52,106 bases of DNA from Paratrimastix pyriformis. Its lineage: Eukaryota; Preaxostyla; Paratrimastigidae. Below the pieces are notes generated by a model, which saw only the letters and a list, made by a program, of their open reading frames with translations, did not search any database and was not told where the DNA came from. The stretch lies in the NCBI GenBank assembly GCA_027972325.1, contig JAPMOS010000206.1, positions 1 through 52,106 of the forward strand, written 5' to 3'. Position numbers and translations under genes: made by a program. Positions 1 to 10,011 of the stretch are shown here, piece by piece (the stretch's first letter is position 1; each line of letters opens with the position of its first letter).

Positions 1-1160
1 TGGGTGTGCTGGACAGACTGCCTGCCCTCCCCTCTGGTCCCACTCCGGGCCAGGTAGGTCTTGCCCTGCCATTTGATCTGGCCGTTTTGGGGGTTACTTT
101 TATCGGCGCCACCCGGGGCGCCTGGTCCCCCACCCCGCACCCGCGGAGGGGTGTGGGTGGACCTGATCGCTGCCTCGCCACGGTGCATGAGCTACCATAG
201 CGGAACGTGTGAGTGGGTGTTCCAGACCTGCCTCCGCAGACCTCCCGCGTGTCCCGCATTGGGAGTGTGACCTCTGACTGTGTATCGGTCCGTCTCGGGT
301 TCTAAACCCGCCCAAGGTCGGCGGATCCTTCTCGCCGGTCTCTGCGGCAGCCCCGTTCGGACCTCAGCGGGTGACGCTCGCCCGCGAGGTGACGACGCTA
401 ACCTGGGGTGTGAGTTGCTGTTCCGAGTCCCCAACCTCGCAGACCTCCATGGTTTCAGGTTTGCCGACGAGATCGCCTCCGCATGTCCTTCCGTCAGCAC
501 CGTGCTGCCCTCTTCGGGGTCTCTCCGGTGAGTGCTGCCTCACCTGGGGTAATGTCTCGCGCGGAGGGTTCCGGTGGGTGTTGTGCCCGGAGTCTCCACT
601 GGTGATGTTCCTCCATCGACCCGTCGGAGCCTGGACGGACCCCAGGCCCGCCCAGGGCTTTGCTTGTATTACTGCTCTGGTGTGAGAGTGACTGTTGGGC
701 TCATGCAGACTGCCTCTCCGAGTGCTGGCGACCACGCTGCGGTGTGATCACGGTGCTGATCCGTCGGTGCCGGTGGAACTGGTGCAGAAGTTGTTCCAGT
801 TTAGCCACGGTTGTGCCAGAGTGGAACACCACAAGGACTGGCTTCCCGGACCAAAGACTGATGAGTATCAGTATTTCAGCATTGTGCGGTGCGAGTTGGT
901 GACAACAGACCCTTCACCTTTTCTTCTTGTTGATTGTAACGTGTCTCTTGGCAAGACAGCATACGGGCGAGGAAAAGGAGGGCCACGGAGTGAATGCCAA
1001 TGAGCCTTCTGTGACCCAGTTGGTTGTGGGCTCTGTGATGATAAGGCCAACGAGGTTGGTCGAGCGTGCGCCAACGGAGGACGAGGGCGAAGACAAAATT
1101 CTGGGGACAGAAAGTGGCTCCCGGGTCGAGTTGACCTTCAACGTTTGAATTTCTCCGCAG
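1..1160. other. Unassigned GC-rich stretch
   Basis: I see no coherent protein here. The open frames on both strands are short, overlap one another and have a composition typical of chance frames in GC-rich DNA. Phrases such as GTGAGTG and CCTCNGCAGACCTCC recur loosely, which may mean a very diverged tandem repeat or leftover exon edges, but I could not fix a repeat unit. A plausible 3' splice site (TTTCTCCGCAG) ends at 1160, just before the ATG of the next entry, so part of this stretch may be the leader of that gene. Confidence 0.4.
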
Positions 1161-1163
1161 AAG

Positions 1164-2132
1164 ATGGCTGATTCTGAATCTGTGACTATGTCTGATGCTG
1201 AGAAGGAGGCTGCGCAAGAGGCTGGTGTGCAACAACACAAGCGTGCGGCCGAGAAGAGTGCGGCGGGGCGGCTCCTGCAAGGATGAGGAGAGCCATGTTG
1301 GGATCAGGTCTGTTTGATTGAGTGCCGCAAACGAAGCGCCCTGAGTTGGGGCCCGGCTTGGAGTGATCCTGACGATCTTTTGTGCTGCAGGCTATTGGGG
1401 CTACGCTCTTGTTCCCTGATGGGAATCCTCTGATTGAAATCTTTGCGGGCGCCGCGGTGGAGGTCGTTCCCCGAATTCTCAATTCTTCGATCGTCCGACG
1501 GAGCAGTTCACAAGGTTGAGGAACTTGGCCAGAAGTTTCGCTACTGTGAGGCCTATTGTGGCTGTGGCGACTGAATTCCAGCCGGACATCATCACGACAA
1601 CGCTCTTCAAGGCGACGCTTGCTGGCTTTCCGACGGAGGCCAGTGAAGAGGATGTGGCGACTTGGTTGGGAAGGAAAGGTTTGTGTTGTGCTATGGAGAA
1701 GTGTTATGGTTTTGGTAGATTCTCTGAGGGTGTTCAAGTTAATGCCTGCGATCTTTCAAGTCAGCTTCTTTGCGGAGGAGAAGAAGAAATGCCGAAGTGG
1801 TTCCCGCGCCGGGATGCCAACCGAGATGGCCCATTACCGTGGTGCCTCCCGAAGTGCGGGTCGAGGTGCCGCAACAAAGCTGGCGATGCTGCGCCGTCGG
1901 GATCTGGCGACTGTGCCGGCTGTCGAGGCCTGGTTGGCGAGCCTGACGCCTCAATCCGCCAGCGACCATTGCCAGGAAGGGACAAGCCTTCCTGACTGGT
2001 CGCTGGGACGGTACGGTGGTGGTCGATCCCGAGGAACGAGACCGGCTGGCGAGGGAAGCAGCAGCAATATGGGGGCCGCGGACTATTGTTCGGCGGACTG
2101 TGGTGCGTGTGGCGGCCAAGGGGTTGCTGTGA
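1164..2132 (+). pseudogene. Decayed unrecognised gene
   Basis: Protein-like segments run along the plus strand but not in one frame. The first begins MADSESVTMSDAEKEAAQE at 1164, a second covers about 1391-1480, a third about 1473-1680 (PTEQFTRLRNLARSF), and a last one ends at 2132 with VVVDPEERDRLAREAAA. An intron-like segment at 1308-1390 starts GTCTGT and ends GCTGCAG, matching the splice-site style of other genes in this window. The family is not recognised. It could be the first ORF of the LINE downstream, a gag-like gene or a host gene. The several frame changes suggest decay, although additional small introns could explain some of them. Confidence 0.35.
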
Positions 2133-2240
2133 TTTGGTTTGAGGTGTTGTGTTTTCAATCTGAATCTTTTTGAAAACATGCCTTGAGCAACCATTATATA
2201 TTCATAAAGGGAACGGGATGGTTACGACTGGATTCAGTCC

Positions 2241-3580
2241 TTACGTACGGATGGTACGTATTGAGCTGGACAAAAACGCAGTATCGTCGTTGGGCCACTC
2301 GCATGGGGCACGATCGATCTTATTGAAGGAAAATGGTGGGTGAAGTGGTGGTTTGTTACACAGACTGGAGAAAATGGGTGTGAACTTGGGCAACATGATC
2401 AGGGGCCGGCCTGCGGGTGGGGACGGCTGCTGTATCAGAAATGGAGGAGCTGTGATAATAGAATAATGTTGGGGACGGACCAAAAGGAAGAAGGAGGCGT
2501 GGCAAAGGACGTGGCGATCGGTGGGGAATCGGCCAGCCGGAGAGGGCAGCGTAGGAGGAAGAAGAACGAGCGGATGGGGATCTGATTTGGTGAAAAAAAG
2601 ACCGGGGTGAAACAGAGGAATGGGGTAGAGCGGACGGTGGAGAAACTGATGGGGCAGCTTGCTACTGCCAGGTTGAGCACCCCGGGGAGAATCTTCGGCC
2701 GGAGTTGGGCGGACGGGTCTCTGCATGAGTTGGCAGGGAATGATGGCGGTTTGGTGGATATCCTTTTGACGATTTTGATAGGTAGTGTTGGTAGGTTGTG
2801 CGTGTTCATGCAGGGGCTTTGTTTTGGAAGATGGCCCTGATCGACTTGATCCAAGCGAGGGGGGCGGGGAATACCACAGGCTCTGGGCTCAGATGAAGGG
2901 GGAGTGCGAGGACATCGTTATTGGACCAAACGAAATCTATTTGGGGGAATCGATGGGTGGGAATCTGTTTACTGGTGGCGATGGCTCAATGGGGAGGTGC
3001 GGGCGTGAATCGGAGAGCGTGGGAACTCGACGCGGTTCTAAAAGCGAGGCGGAGTGGAAGGAGAGTGTGGATGATGGAGCGGCGGAGGTTTGGGCTTTGG
3101 GGGTGGGGGCAGGATCCCAGCTGGCGGACTGGGAGAGTGGCGGGCAAGAGACTGGCCCGAAGAGGCGGACGAGGACGAGGTACGGGAGGAGAAGGAGGCT
3201 CTGATGGAAGGGGAGGGACGTGACAGTGAGAGATTGACGGATGGAGGGATGATCGAGCGACCGGGCGAGTTGTTTGGCGGTGGTGGCGAGCTGGAGGAAG
3301 TTGATGGGGTTGGCTTGTCGCAGGGGCGGGGTCGGGAGGTACAGAGGCGTGTGTAATAAGTCGGGCCACCGTTGTTGGGTGGCAACAGCCCTCAGGTGGT
3401 GGAAGCGGTGGGGGGCCGGGCAGTTGTTCGATGTTGTGAGAGGGTGATTGGGGAGACCCGGGTATGGAGCAGGCAATCTGGGAGAAGGGGATTGATGGGC
3501 TGGATGAGCTTCATGATGGGGATGCAGGGGATGCGGTGGCGGACCTGCTGAGGAAACTCGGATCCCGACAGGAGCGCGGA
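2241..3580 (+). other. LINE 5' region, Gly/Trp-rich, no domain recognised
   Basis: The plus strand is purine-rich and has short open frames rich in Gly, Trp, Arg and Glu (for example 2785-3204). The minus strand gives Pro/Ser-rich mirror frames, which are judged to be shadows. No RRM, zinc knuckle or coiled coil typical of LINE ORF1 proteins is visible. Its assignment to the LINE rests only on position and similar composition. Confidence 0.35.
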
Positions 3581-3728
3581 TGAGGGTGGTGCGTCTGTCA
3601 GGAATGCGGAAGGGTGAGCGAGGGCCGCGAAAGGGCGGGACTGCCTGGTGGTGCGTCTGGAGGGACGGTGACAGAATGAGTGAAGCGGTCCGGAAGGTGG
3701 TGATGGCGGACGGACGGGTGCGGAAGAG

Positions 3729-4223
3729 GTGCCCAGAGTGTGGTGCCGATCGGTGGCACGCAGGAGGAACGGGCGGTGGGCATGGAGGATGTCATGGTGG
3801 TCCAGGTGGTTCGCGATCGGCGGGACGGCAGGGTGGACCAGTCGCAGTGGCGGGTGCAGCCGGACCCGTGGAAGTTCTTGGCACGAATTACCGCCTGGAG
3901 GCGGCGGCGGAGTTCTGCGAAAGGAGGGAGGGGGGCGACATTGGGTGGCGGTGAAGAGGATTGAAGGGGCATGGTGGCGCTTCGATGACAGCGTGGTGAG
4001 GGAGGTGGGCGAGGAAGAGACGAAGCATGGCGACATCTTTCTTTATGTGGCGGGGGCAGGGATGGGGTCGAGAATGCAGCGTTCGATGTGGGGACCGGCT
4101 TTTGGAGGGAGCAAGAAGGGGGCAGACGGGAGGGCACAAGGGGGGACGAAGGGGAGACGGGTAAGGCGGGGAGGTGAAGACCTGGAGGAGCATGAGGTGG
4201 GGCAGTCCGGGTGCGCCCGGTAA
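3729..4223 (+). CDS. Protease-like His box upstream of LINE endonuclease
   Basis: Near residues 67-115 of this open frame the sequence HWVAVKRIEGAWWRFDDS is followed by VVREVGEEET and a hydrophobic FLYVAGA. This resembles the His-box end of papain-fold peptidases (USP/OTU/Josephin/Ulp types), in which H-W/Y-V-A is followed by an aromatic-phenylalanine-Asp-Asp/Ser segment and a final beta strand. Cysteine protease domains are known in some LINEs. The catalytic Cys box was not identified upstream, where the frame degrades, so function is unproven. The segment lies about 220 bp before the endonuclease start, as a domain of the same polyprotein would. Alternative: chance similarity in a Trp-rich LINE protein. 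Confidence 0.35.
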   Translation: MPRVWCRSVARRRNGRWAWRMSWWSRWFAIGGTAGWTSRSGGCSRTRGSSWHELPPGGGGGVLRKEGGGRHWVAVKRIEGAWWRFDDSVVREVGEEETKHGDIFLYVAGAGMGSRMQRSMWGPAFGGSKKGADGRAQGGTKGRRVRRGGEDLEEHEVGQSGCAR

Positions 4224-4445
4224 CGGGGACTCCTACCGGGGTGCCCAGGTATCCTGGGGACGGGATGAGCAGAAAGGCCAGGAAGAAGCGCGGGAAGAAG
4301 GACGCGACAAGGAAGAAGAGGCAGGTGGCAAAGATGAGGGATATCGATATGACGAGAAGGCGGAGGAGGAGGAATTCCAGGGGGTGGAGAAGTGGTGCCA
4401 GGGGCAGAAGGGAGGCCAACCTGAGGGCGGGGCTGCCGGCGAGGA

Positions 4446-5200
4446 GGATGAGGGTCGTGGGGTGGAACGTGCGTGGGTTGGGGTCAGACTGGAAGAAGAG
4501 CAATGTGGCGGACCTGCTGCGAGTTGGGGGTCAACATTGCCCTCCTGCAAGAGACGAAAGGTACGAAAGACAACAAGCAACAGTTGGAGGAGAAGTGGAT
4601 GAAGGGGTGGTGCTGGAGGAGCTCGGTGGTGGAGGACGCAGATGCGGCACCCCAAGGGAGGGGTGATGATTGGGTATAGGCGGACCTTACAGATAGCAGT
4701 GCGCAAGGTCAGGGAGGTGATCCCTGGCTACTTGATGTTTCTCGATTGGTCGGAGGAAGACCAACCTGAGGCTCATAAATCTGTACTACCCAACTGGGGA
4801 GGGAGAGGACAAGGTGAGGGTAAGGAATGTCATTATCAGGAGGTTGGAAGAGTGCATGGCGGAGGGAGCAGCTGAGGGGAGGGGCGTGGTGGTGTACACG
4901 GACGCGAATAGCTGGGCCAAGGAGGTTGGTGAGCAGGAGATGCTGGGTCTGTATGACACGGCGAAGATGGTGGGTAAGCAGAACGAGATCACATTCGTGC
5001 GCAACAAGAAGAAAGGAGGGAAGGGGGAGGTGGAGGAGGAGGGCAAGCAAGGGGGGAAGAAAGGGGAGGCCAGGCTGGACCTTTGCTTGGCAACGCAGGG
5101 GACGATGGCACGATTGCTGGACAATATGTGGGTGTGGAGAAATGAGGAGGTTCAATGGCAGGAAGTCACAGACCATCACATGGTAGTCACTGACTTGAGG
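4446..5200 (+). pseudogene. LINE APE-type endonuclease domain
   Basis: The domain starts MRVVGWNVRGLGSDWKKSN (the WNVRGL box of LINE apurinic-like endonucleases). After a frame change it continues with LLQETKGTKDNKQ (the QETK metal-binding Glu box), then VVVYTDANSWAKEVG where a GDFN-type box is expected, then RLDLCLATQG, and ends with TDHHMVVTDLR, equivalent to the SDHxxV catalytic Asp-His pair. Its role in the family is to nick target DNA before target-primed reverse transcription. The frame changes between the first two boxes and again before the Asp-His box region make it non-functional as it stands. Confidence 0.7.
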
Positions 5201-5836
5201 AACATGTTGCCGGCATGGGCGGGAACGCTGCGGAGGAAGGTGGCCATCTGCCCGTCCAAGTCGGACCTGGATGCGTTGCTGCGGGAGAAGAGGAAGGATG
5301 AGTATGAAGGGATGGTGGGGAAGATGCGCACGTACCGGGAGAAAGTGGCGGAATTGCTTCGGAAGGCGATGGAGCAGGGGGCGGACCCATCGTTCGAGCA
5401 GATGAGTGGGATCCTGCGGGAGACGGCGGGGAAGGTGTTTGGGTTCCGGGACGTGGCCAACACAGACAGGGATTATGAGCCCCATCGCATGAAGAAGCTG
5501 AGACGGATGGCGATGGCGGAGCGGGACCCGAGCCTGAGGAGGGAAATGCAGAAGCAGTTGGCCAAAATGAGAGGCGTGCACTACAGGAAGAGGGATCGGG
5601 CGTTGGAAGGGAAGCGCAAGCGCATATATAAGGGCATCATGACAGACGGGGTGGCGCCGGTCACGTCGTATGCAACTAAGAATGTGGAGGGAAAGGTGGA
5701 CAAAGTGGTCACAGATCCGGAGTCGGTGAAGAATGGATGGAGGAACTTCATGGCGGACCTGGCAAGGAGGGTGTTGCCGGTGGGCCCGAGGGTGGGGCGG
5801 GTGCCAGAAGGAAGGCCGCAGGAAGAAGGGAGGTGA
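5200..5836 (+). CDS. LINE linker between endonuclease and RT
   Basis: The continuation of the open frame 4814-5836. It is highly charged and helical (repeated KxxEEY/RKAMEQG-type heptad-like stretches), and such a linker normally joins endonuclease to RT in LINE ORF2. It ends at 5836 by passing into a different frame from the RT, which opens at 5737, so the two frames overlap by 100 bp. Overlap of this kind is a frame change within one original ORF rather than two genes. Confidence 0.55.
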
Positions 5837-6888
5837 TCATGGCCCCCCTCACAACGCATGATGTTGAGACAATCCTGGGGGCGCTCCCCGATGGTAAGGC
5901 GGCGGGCCCGGATGGAGTGACGGCAGAGATGATCCATGCCTGTGGGGAAGAGATCAAAGAGTGGTTGGGGAGGAGATACAATGAGATGTTGGAGCGGAGT
6001 GAAGTGCCGCAGGAGCTCAAGGTTAGCTCGGTGTTCATGGCCACGAAGTCGCAGACAGAACACCCTGGTGACCCTGCAGGCAGAAGGCCAATCACTTTGA
6101 TACAGGTCTTTTTGAAGGGATTGCAGGTGGTGATGGCGTCGCGGTTCCAAGAATGGTGCGTGCAAAGGAATGTGTTTGGGGAGGAGCAGTTTGGGTTTCT
6201 GAGAGGGAGAAGGATTGAGACCCCAATTGCAGAAATTATGGGAGTGCTCACTGACTCGAAAATTATGGGAGGCAGGGAATTCCACATGTGCTCGTTAGAT
6301 ATCAAAAAGGCCGATGATACAGTGGACATGGACGCACTGAGGAGGGGGTTGAGACGGATGGGGGTTGAGGAGGCATTCATCAGGTATGTGGAGAGTCTGT
6401 ACGAGGGGAGGAAGGCCAAAGTCATTACGGGTTTCGGGCTGACGGAGAGCTATGAGATAGAGAGAGGCATTAGTCAGGGGGACCCGCTTTCATGTCTGCT
6501 ATTTATCTCATTCATGGAGGAAGTGCTGGCAGAGGTGCGAAAGCAGGAAGGTGGGTATATCCTGGATAGTGGAAGGAAGGTGAAAGTCCTTGCCTTTGCT
6601 GACGATGTGATGGTCACTCGAACCAAGGAGCAGATGGTACGGTTGGTCAACACAGTGAGACGGAAGGTGGAGGAGGCGGGTATGCAGCTGTCGTGGACCA
6701 AGTGTGACTACCTGTGTGGGGGGGTGAAGAGCAAGACGGACCTGGACCTGGGTGAGGGTCGAGTCATCAAGGTCCAGCAGAAGGGTGGGGCCATCCGGTA
6801 CCTGGGAATTTGGATAGACGAGGAGATGAACATGAAGATCAACACGGAGAAGGTCATCCAGAAAATGTGTGGAGGTTGCACAGGCTGA
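5737..6888 (+). CDS. LINE reverse transcriptase
   Basis: A non-LTR RT. In order: LPDGKAAGPDGVTAEMI (RT block 1-2), RRPITLIQVFLKGLQ (block 2a), EEQFGFLRGRRI (QxGF-type box), MCSLDIKKADDTVDMDALRR (block A, catalytic Asp), ERGISQGDPLSCLLF (block B), VLAFADDVMV (block C, FADD catalytic pair), then YLGIWIDEEMNM (block D/E). The catalytic aspartates are present. In block A the usual K-A-F/Y-D is K-A-D-D, an unusual change next to the catalytic Asp. It copies element RNA at the nicked target. The coding frame stays open for 383 codons, so this is the best preserved part of the LINE. Confidence 0.88.
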   Translation: MEELHGGPGKEGVAGGPEGGAGARRKAAGRREVIMAPLTTHDVETILGALPDGKAAGPDGVTAEMIHACGEEIKEWLGRRYNEMLERSEVPQELKVSSVFMATKSQTEHPGDPAGRRPITLIQVFLKGLQVVMASRFQEWCVQRNVFGEEQFGFLRGRRIETPIAEIMGVLTDSKIMGGREFHMCSLDIKKADDTVDMDALRRGLRRMGVEEAFIRYVESLYEGRKAKVITGFGLTESYEIERGISQGDPLSCLLFISFMEEVLAEVRKQEGGYILDSGRKVKVLAFADDVMVTRTKEQMVRLVNTVRRKVEEAGMQLSWTKCDYLCGGVKSKTDLDLGEGRVIKVQQKGGAIRYLGIWIDEEMNMKINTEKVIQKMCGGCTG

Positions 6889-7457
6889 TGGACAAGAAGG
6901 TCCCACCGAGGTTGATGGTGCAGATGATCAACGAGTGCGTGTCGACGTGCCTACAATATACGGCGAGGCAGTGCCCCATGCCGCAGAAGGACCTTGAGAT
7001 TCTTCAACAGCGCTATGCGCGAGTATTTCGGGAGATTGGTGGGTGCTTGGGGAAATGCGACCCGGCGGAGGTGCTCTTCTTCCCGGAGGATGAGGGTGGG
7101 ATGGGTCTCAAGGACCCGGTGGATGTGCACGACATGATGGTGCTCACGCAACTGCTGGGCAGGGTGGCAGACCAACAAGGGTGCGGCGGGATGCTCCGTG
7201 AAGAGATAGCCCTGCTGCAAAAGTTGTGGACGACGAGTGAGCCGCTGCTGGACAACCCCGGAAGTGGGTCAGACTGCACGCGAAGGAGAAGATGCCGGGG
7301 TGGTGTCGGGGATGTTGAGGATCTTGCACAAGAAGGGTTGGCCATCGTGAGGGATGGGGAAGTATTGAAAAGGAAGCGGAATGGGGAATGCCGACAACAC
7401 TGGAGGAGCTGGCAGAGCCATGCAAAATCACCAAGCGGCATAGGCAGACACTCATGA
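6810..7457 (+). CDS. LINE post-RT thumb region
   Basis: An open frame overlapping the end of the RT frame. It reads helical RT-thumb-like sequence, for example LMVQMINECVSTCLQYTARQCPM, then YARVFREIGGCLGKCDPAEVLFFPEDEGGMGLKDPVDVHD. The P-E-D-x-G-G-M-G-L phrase is typical of LINE polyproteins downstream of the RT. No clear CCHC knuckle is seen. The frame shifts again near 7.26-7.45 kb. Confidence 0.6.
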   Translation: MDRRGDEHEDQHGEGHPENVWRLHRLMDKKVPPRLMVQMINECVSTCLQYTARQCPMPQKDLEILQQRYARVFREIGGCLGKCDPAEVLFFPEDEGGMGLKDPVDVHDMMVLTQLLGRVADQQGCGGMLREEIALLQKLWTTSEPLLDNPGSGSDCTRRRRCRGGVGDVEDLAQEGLAIVRDGEVLKRKRNGECRQHWRSWQSHAKSPSGIGRHS

Positions 7458-7975
7458 AGAGGGGCATCAGGAGTGTGGCTGACCTGATTGTGGGCGGTAG
7501 GTTTCAGTGGAAGGGCACGATGCCGCAGTACGTGGAGGCCATCAAGGAGCGGGTGTGTGTGGGGAACAAAGTGGAGACGGAATATGTTAAGTTGGCGAGG
7601 AGGATCCGAGAGGAAGAAGTGGCAGAAAGAGATCGAAAGAGGGCAAGGACGGAACAGGAAAAGGAGAGAGCCGAGAGGGCGGGACGGGATACGGGCAAGA
7701 GAGAGGAGGATGGTGGGAAGGATCACGGGATCCCAGACCCGGAGAGGAAGATGAGACAAGCCAAGCTGATGGTGGGGCAAGGAGGAAAGCTGGTGGTCGT
7801 GGCGAAGAACAGGAAACGCCGAAGCAGGGAGCCGGGGTGTGAGGCCGCCAAGAAAGGGAAGCCCGACGAGCAAGGGGATGGCGAAACGGAGAGGATGCAT
7901 GTTGAAGCCAGCGACAAGAAGAGGGGGGCGGAGAGGCACCTGGACCAGAACGGGAAAGCAAGAAGAGCCGGATGA
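7388..7975 (+). CDS. LINE charged linker before RNase H
   Basis: Reads MPTTLEELAEPCKITKRHRQ, then a very charged Lys/Arg/Glu segment (EVAERDRKRARTEQEKERAE and beyond). No domain is recognised. Its position between the RT thumb and the RNase H and the continued codon-like composition suggest it belongs to the same LINE ORF2. The charged part could bind nucleic acid, but this is inference. Confidence 0.45.
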   Translation: MPTTLEELAEPCKITKRHRQTLMKRGIRSVADLIVGGRFQWKGTMPQYVEAIKERVCVGNKVETEYVKLARRIREEEVAERDRKRARTEQEKERAERAGRDTGKREEDGGKDHGIPDPERKMRQAKLMVGQGGKLVVVAKNRKRRSREPGCEAAKKGKPDEQGDGETERMHVEASDKKRGAERHLDQNGKARRAG

Positions 7976-8033
7976 GAGCGGGCAAGTGGGACGAGACAAT
8001 GTGGAGGCGATGGGAGGCACTGCGGGCGGAGTG

Positions 8034-8754
8034 TGAGGAGGTGGAGGTGCGGGTGGAGGAGCCCGAGCTGAAGTGGCGGACTTTTTACACAGATGGTAGC
8101 GCGACCAAGAAGAAGAAGGACCGGCGAGCGGCACTGGCGGTGGTGGAGCGGCTGTCCAATGGGGCACTGGCTGTGCGGGTCGGGAGAAGGTGCACGGAAA
8201 AGGGCAAACAAACAATGAGGCAGAGCTGGAAGCCATCCTGGAAGCCATCAGAGTGGGACAGGATGCAAACGTGGAGGTGCGCACGGACAGTAAGGTGGCA
8301 AAGGGATGGGTGGAGAGGCTGATGAAGGACGACTGGACACCGACGGACCTGATCGAGTCGAAGGCCGAGGGCCTCCTCCGAAGGGGACAGCGAATTCTGA
8401 AGGAGCACAGGGGGGGTGTCCGGCTGGTGTGGGTGAAGGGACACCAGGAGACAGGGGCATCGCTGGATGCGGAGGGGAACAGATTGGCAGACAAGATTGC
8501 CGGGCAAAGCATCAAACAGGACATAGGCAAGGTGCAACAGGAACGGACCTGGGGTTTTCGGTTGGTTCACCAATGCGACGGGGAGGAGGTGGAGGGAGAC
8601 TTTCGCACAAGCCTCCAGTCCTTCAGCCGCCGCGGACGCATCTCCAGGGCGGCCCGGAAACGCAAGAACGCACTGGTGGTCATCAATGCTCAGACGGGAA
8701 ATGGCGGAATAAATACGCAGACCATGCGGTGCGAAATGTCGGCCATGATGGCAA
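8034..8754 (+). pseudogene. LINE RNase H domain
   Basis: A type I RNase H spread over two frames: WRTFYTDGSATKKKK (first catalytic Asp) in one, then NNEAELEAILEAIRVG (Glu), VRTDSKVAKGWVERLM (second Asp) and WVKGHQETGASLDAEGNRLA (His and final Asp) in the next. All expected active-site residues are present. The domain would degrade the RNA of the RNA:DNA hybrid. After it comes a short basic tail (SRRGRISRAARKRKNALVV), and the open frame then runs into the left end of DIRS-A at 8756. Confidence 0.8.
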
Positions 8755-8784
8755 TTGAGTCGACAGCCGAAGTCGAGGCAGGAT

Positions 8785-9360
8785 AGGTGCTATATCTCCT
8801 TGTTCTTCATGATAAACACCACACAATGCAGAAAAGTCACAAGTCAAACCCAGGTGAAAGCACTTGGAAACATCTCAAAAAAAGTGTCCTGGGTGGAGAA
8901 CCGGTCAGGATGGACATGGGTCGACCGGTGGTCGATAGGGTTGGTTCGACCGAAAAAAACCAATCCTAAAATTAAAATCGTATGGTCACGACGGGCAGCG
9001 TGTCCAATACGCGTCCATAAATCACAACAAAAATCGGAGAGAGAGGTCAAAGGGAGCCAAGAACATCGGGCGAAAAGAAAAAATTTAACACGCATCGGAA
9101 GGGGTGAGATTCGGGGTCAACGGCCCGAGATTCGGCAAATCTCCGATCTCCGAAAACCGTTAAGGTAATTGCGGGCCAACGGTCCATGATCGAACCGTGA
9201 AGTGACCCCGATTTGGGCTCCGGAAGGGGTCCCAAGAGAGGGTAAAAAGCACGGATGTCGAAATCACAACAGAGCAAAAGTTGAAAAAATGAGATCTGAA
9301 ATTTCCCGCCCAATTCCAGTACTTAAGGGGCGCCCCGGACCAGCACAGTGCCTTCGTTTT
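8785..9360 (+). repeat. DIRS-A left inverted terminal repeat
   Basis: About 576 bp starting AGGTGCTATATCTCC. Its reverse complement is at 14751-15331 with only a few differences. The bases outside it (8756-8784) are the non-repeated left tip, which is found again in the ICR. Confidence 0.92.
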
Positions 9361-9505
9361 GGAGTGGTGTTCTCCGTACGAGTCGCGGCAGAGGCGGCCG
9401 GTTGAAATGGCGTACAAACCCCGTCAGTAGCAGCAGGATGGGTGCGGGTGGGTCCAGCGCTCAAGGGAGAAGCAGAAAAATTAAAACAGCAGACAAGAGG
9501 GAGGG

Positions 9506-9606
9506 TAGCACCTATCCTGCCTCGACTTCGGCTGTCGACTCACTATCCATCGTAAGACTCAGGATAGCAGCCGACAGCCTCCGTCTTCGGCAGTCTAGGT
9601 GCTATC
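9506..9606. repeat. DIRS-A internal complementary region
   Basis: This 101-bp segment is the complement of the left tip (8756-8792) joined to the complement of the right tip (15325-15385), meeting at TCA/TGA. In the DIRS family such a region templates completion of the two ends and gives the circular junction used by the recombinase. Its position next to the 3' (left) repeat fits a minus-strand element. Confidence 0.88.
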
Positions 9607-10011
9607 ACATGCAGAGAGAGAGTCGTGGGAGAAAAGCAAAACAGAAAACCCACAGCAGCGCAGCATCTAGTCGGCTGGCCGCAGACAAAAGGAAAAATGA
9701 AAATTCCCAGAAAGGCATGCCAAAACCAGCATCTAGTCGGCCGGCGGCAGCAGGAGAAACACAGAAAACATAAAACAGACAAATGAGGCCCGGCGCGGCA
9801 ACTCAAAAGCACTCGCCGGCGGGCAGGCTGGACGAATCCGCCTCGAGCTCGTCGTTCTCGTCGTCATCAGACGGCCTGGCCCAGAGAGCGCTCCGGCGGC
9901 GGCGGCGCGGAGCAGAAGGCGCCCTGCTCGAGCGGCGGCGAGCAGGCGCAGCAGGCGTGCTCGTGGCATCGCCCGAAGGACTCGCCTCATCGGAAACGTC
10001 GTCGTCGCATA

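Larger units (their letters stand above)
2200..8755 (+). mobile_element. LINE (APE-EN / RT / RNase H), decayed
   Basis: A plus-strand non-LTR retrotransposon. In order it has a Gly/Trp-rich 5' part, a protease-like His box (about 3.93-4.06 kb), an APE-type endonuclease (about 4.45-5.20 kb), a reverse transcriptase (5.75-6.89 kb), a thumb and charged linker (6.8-8.0 kb), and an RNase H (about 8.05-8.51 kb). This domain order fits the LINE groups that carry APE endonuclease plus RNase H (I/Tad/L1-like). The left limit is uncertain: a TATA-like AT-rich stretch at 2190-2210 is only a guess. The right limit is hidden because DIRS-A starts at 8756. Domain frames change several times, so the copy is inactive. 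No poly(A) tail or target-site duplication was found. Confidence 0.8.

Noticed and set aside
7013-8530. Long minus-strand frame of 505 codons opposite the LINE
   Set aside because: Pro/Ser/Leu-rich shadow of the LINE's thumb-to-RNase H region; no motif on that strand.
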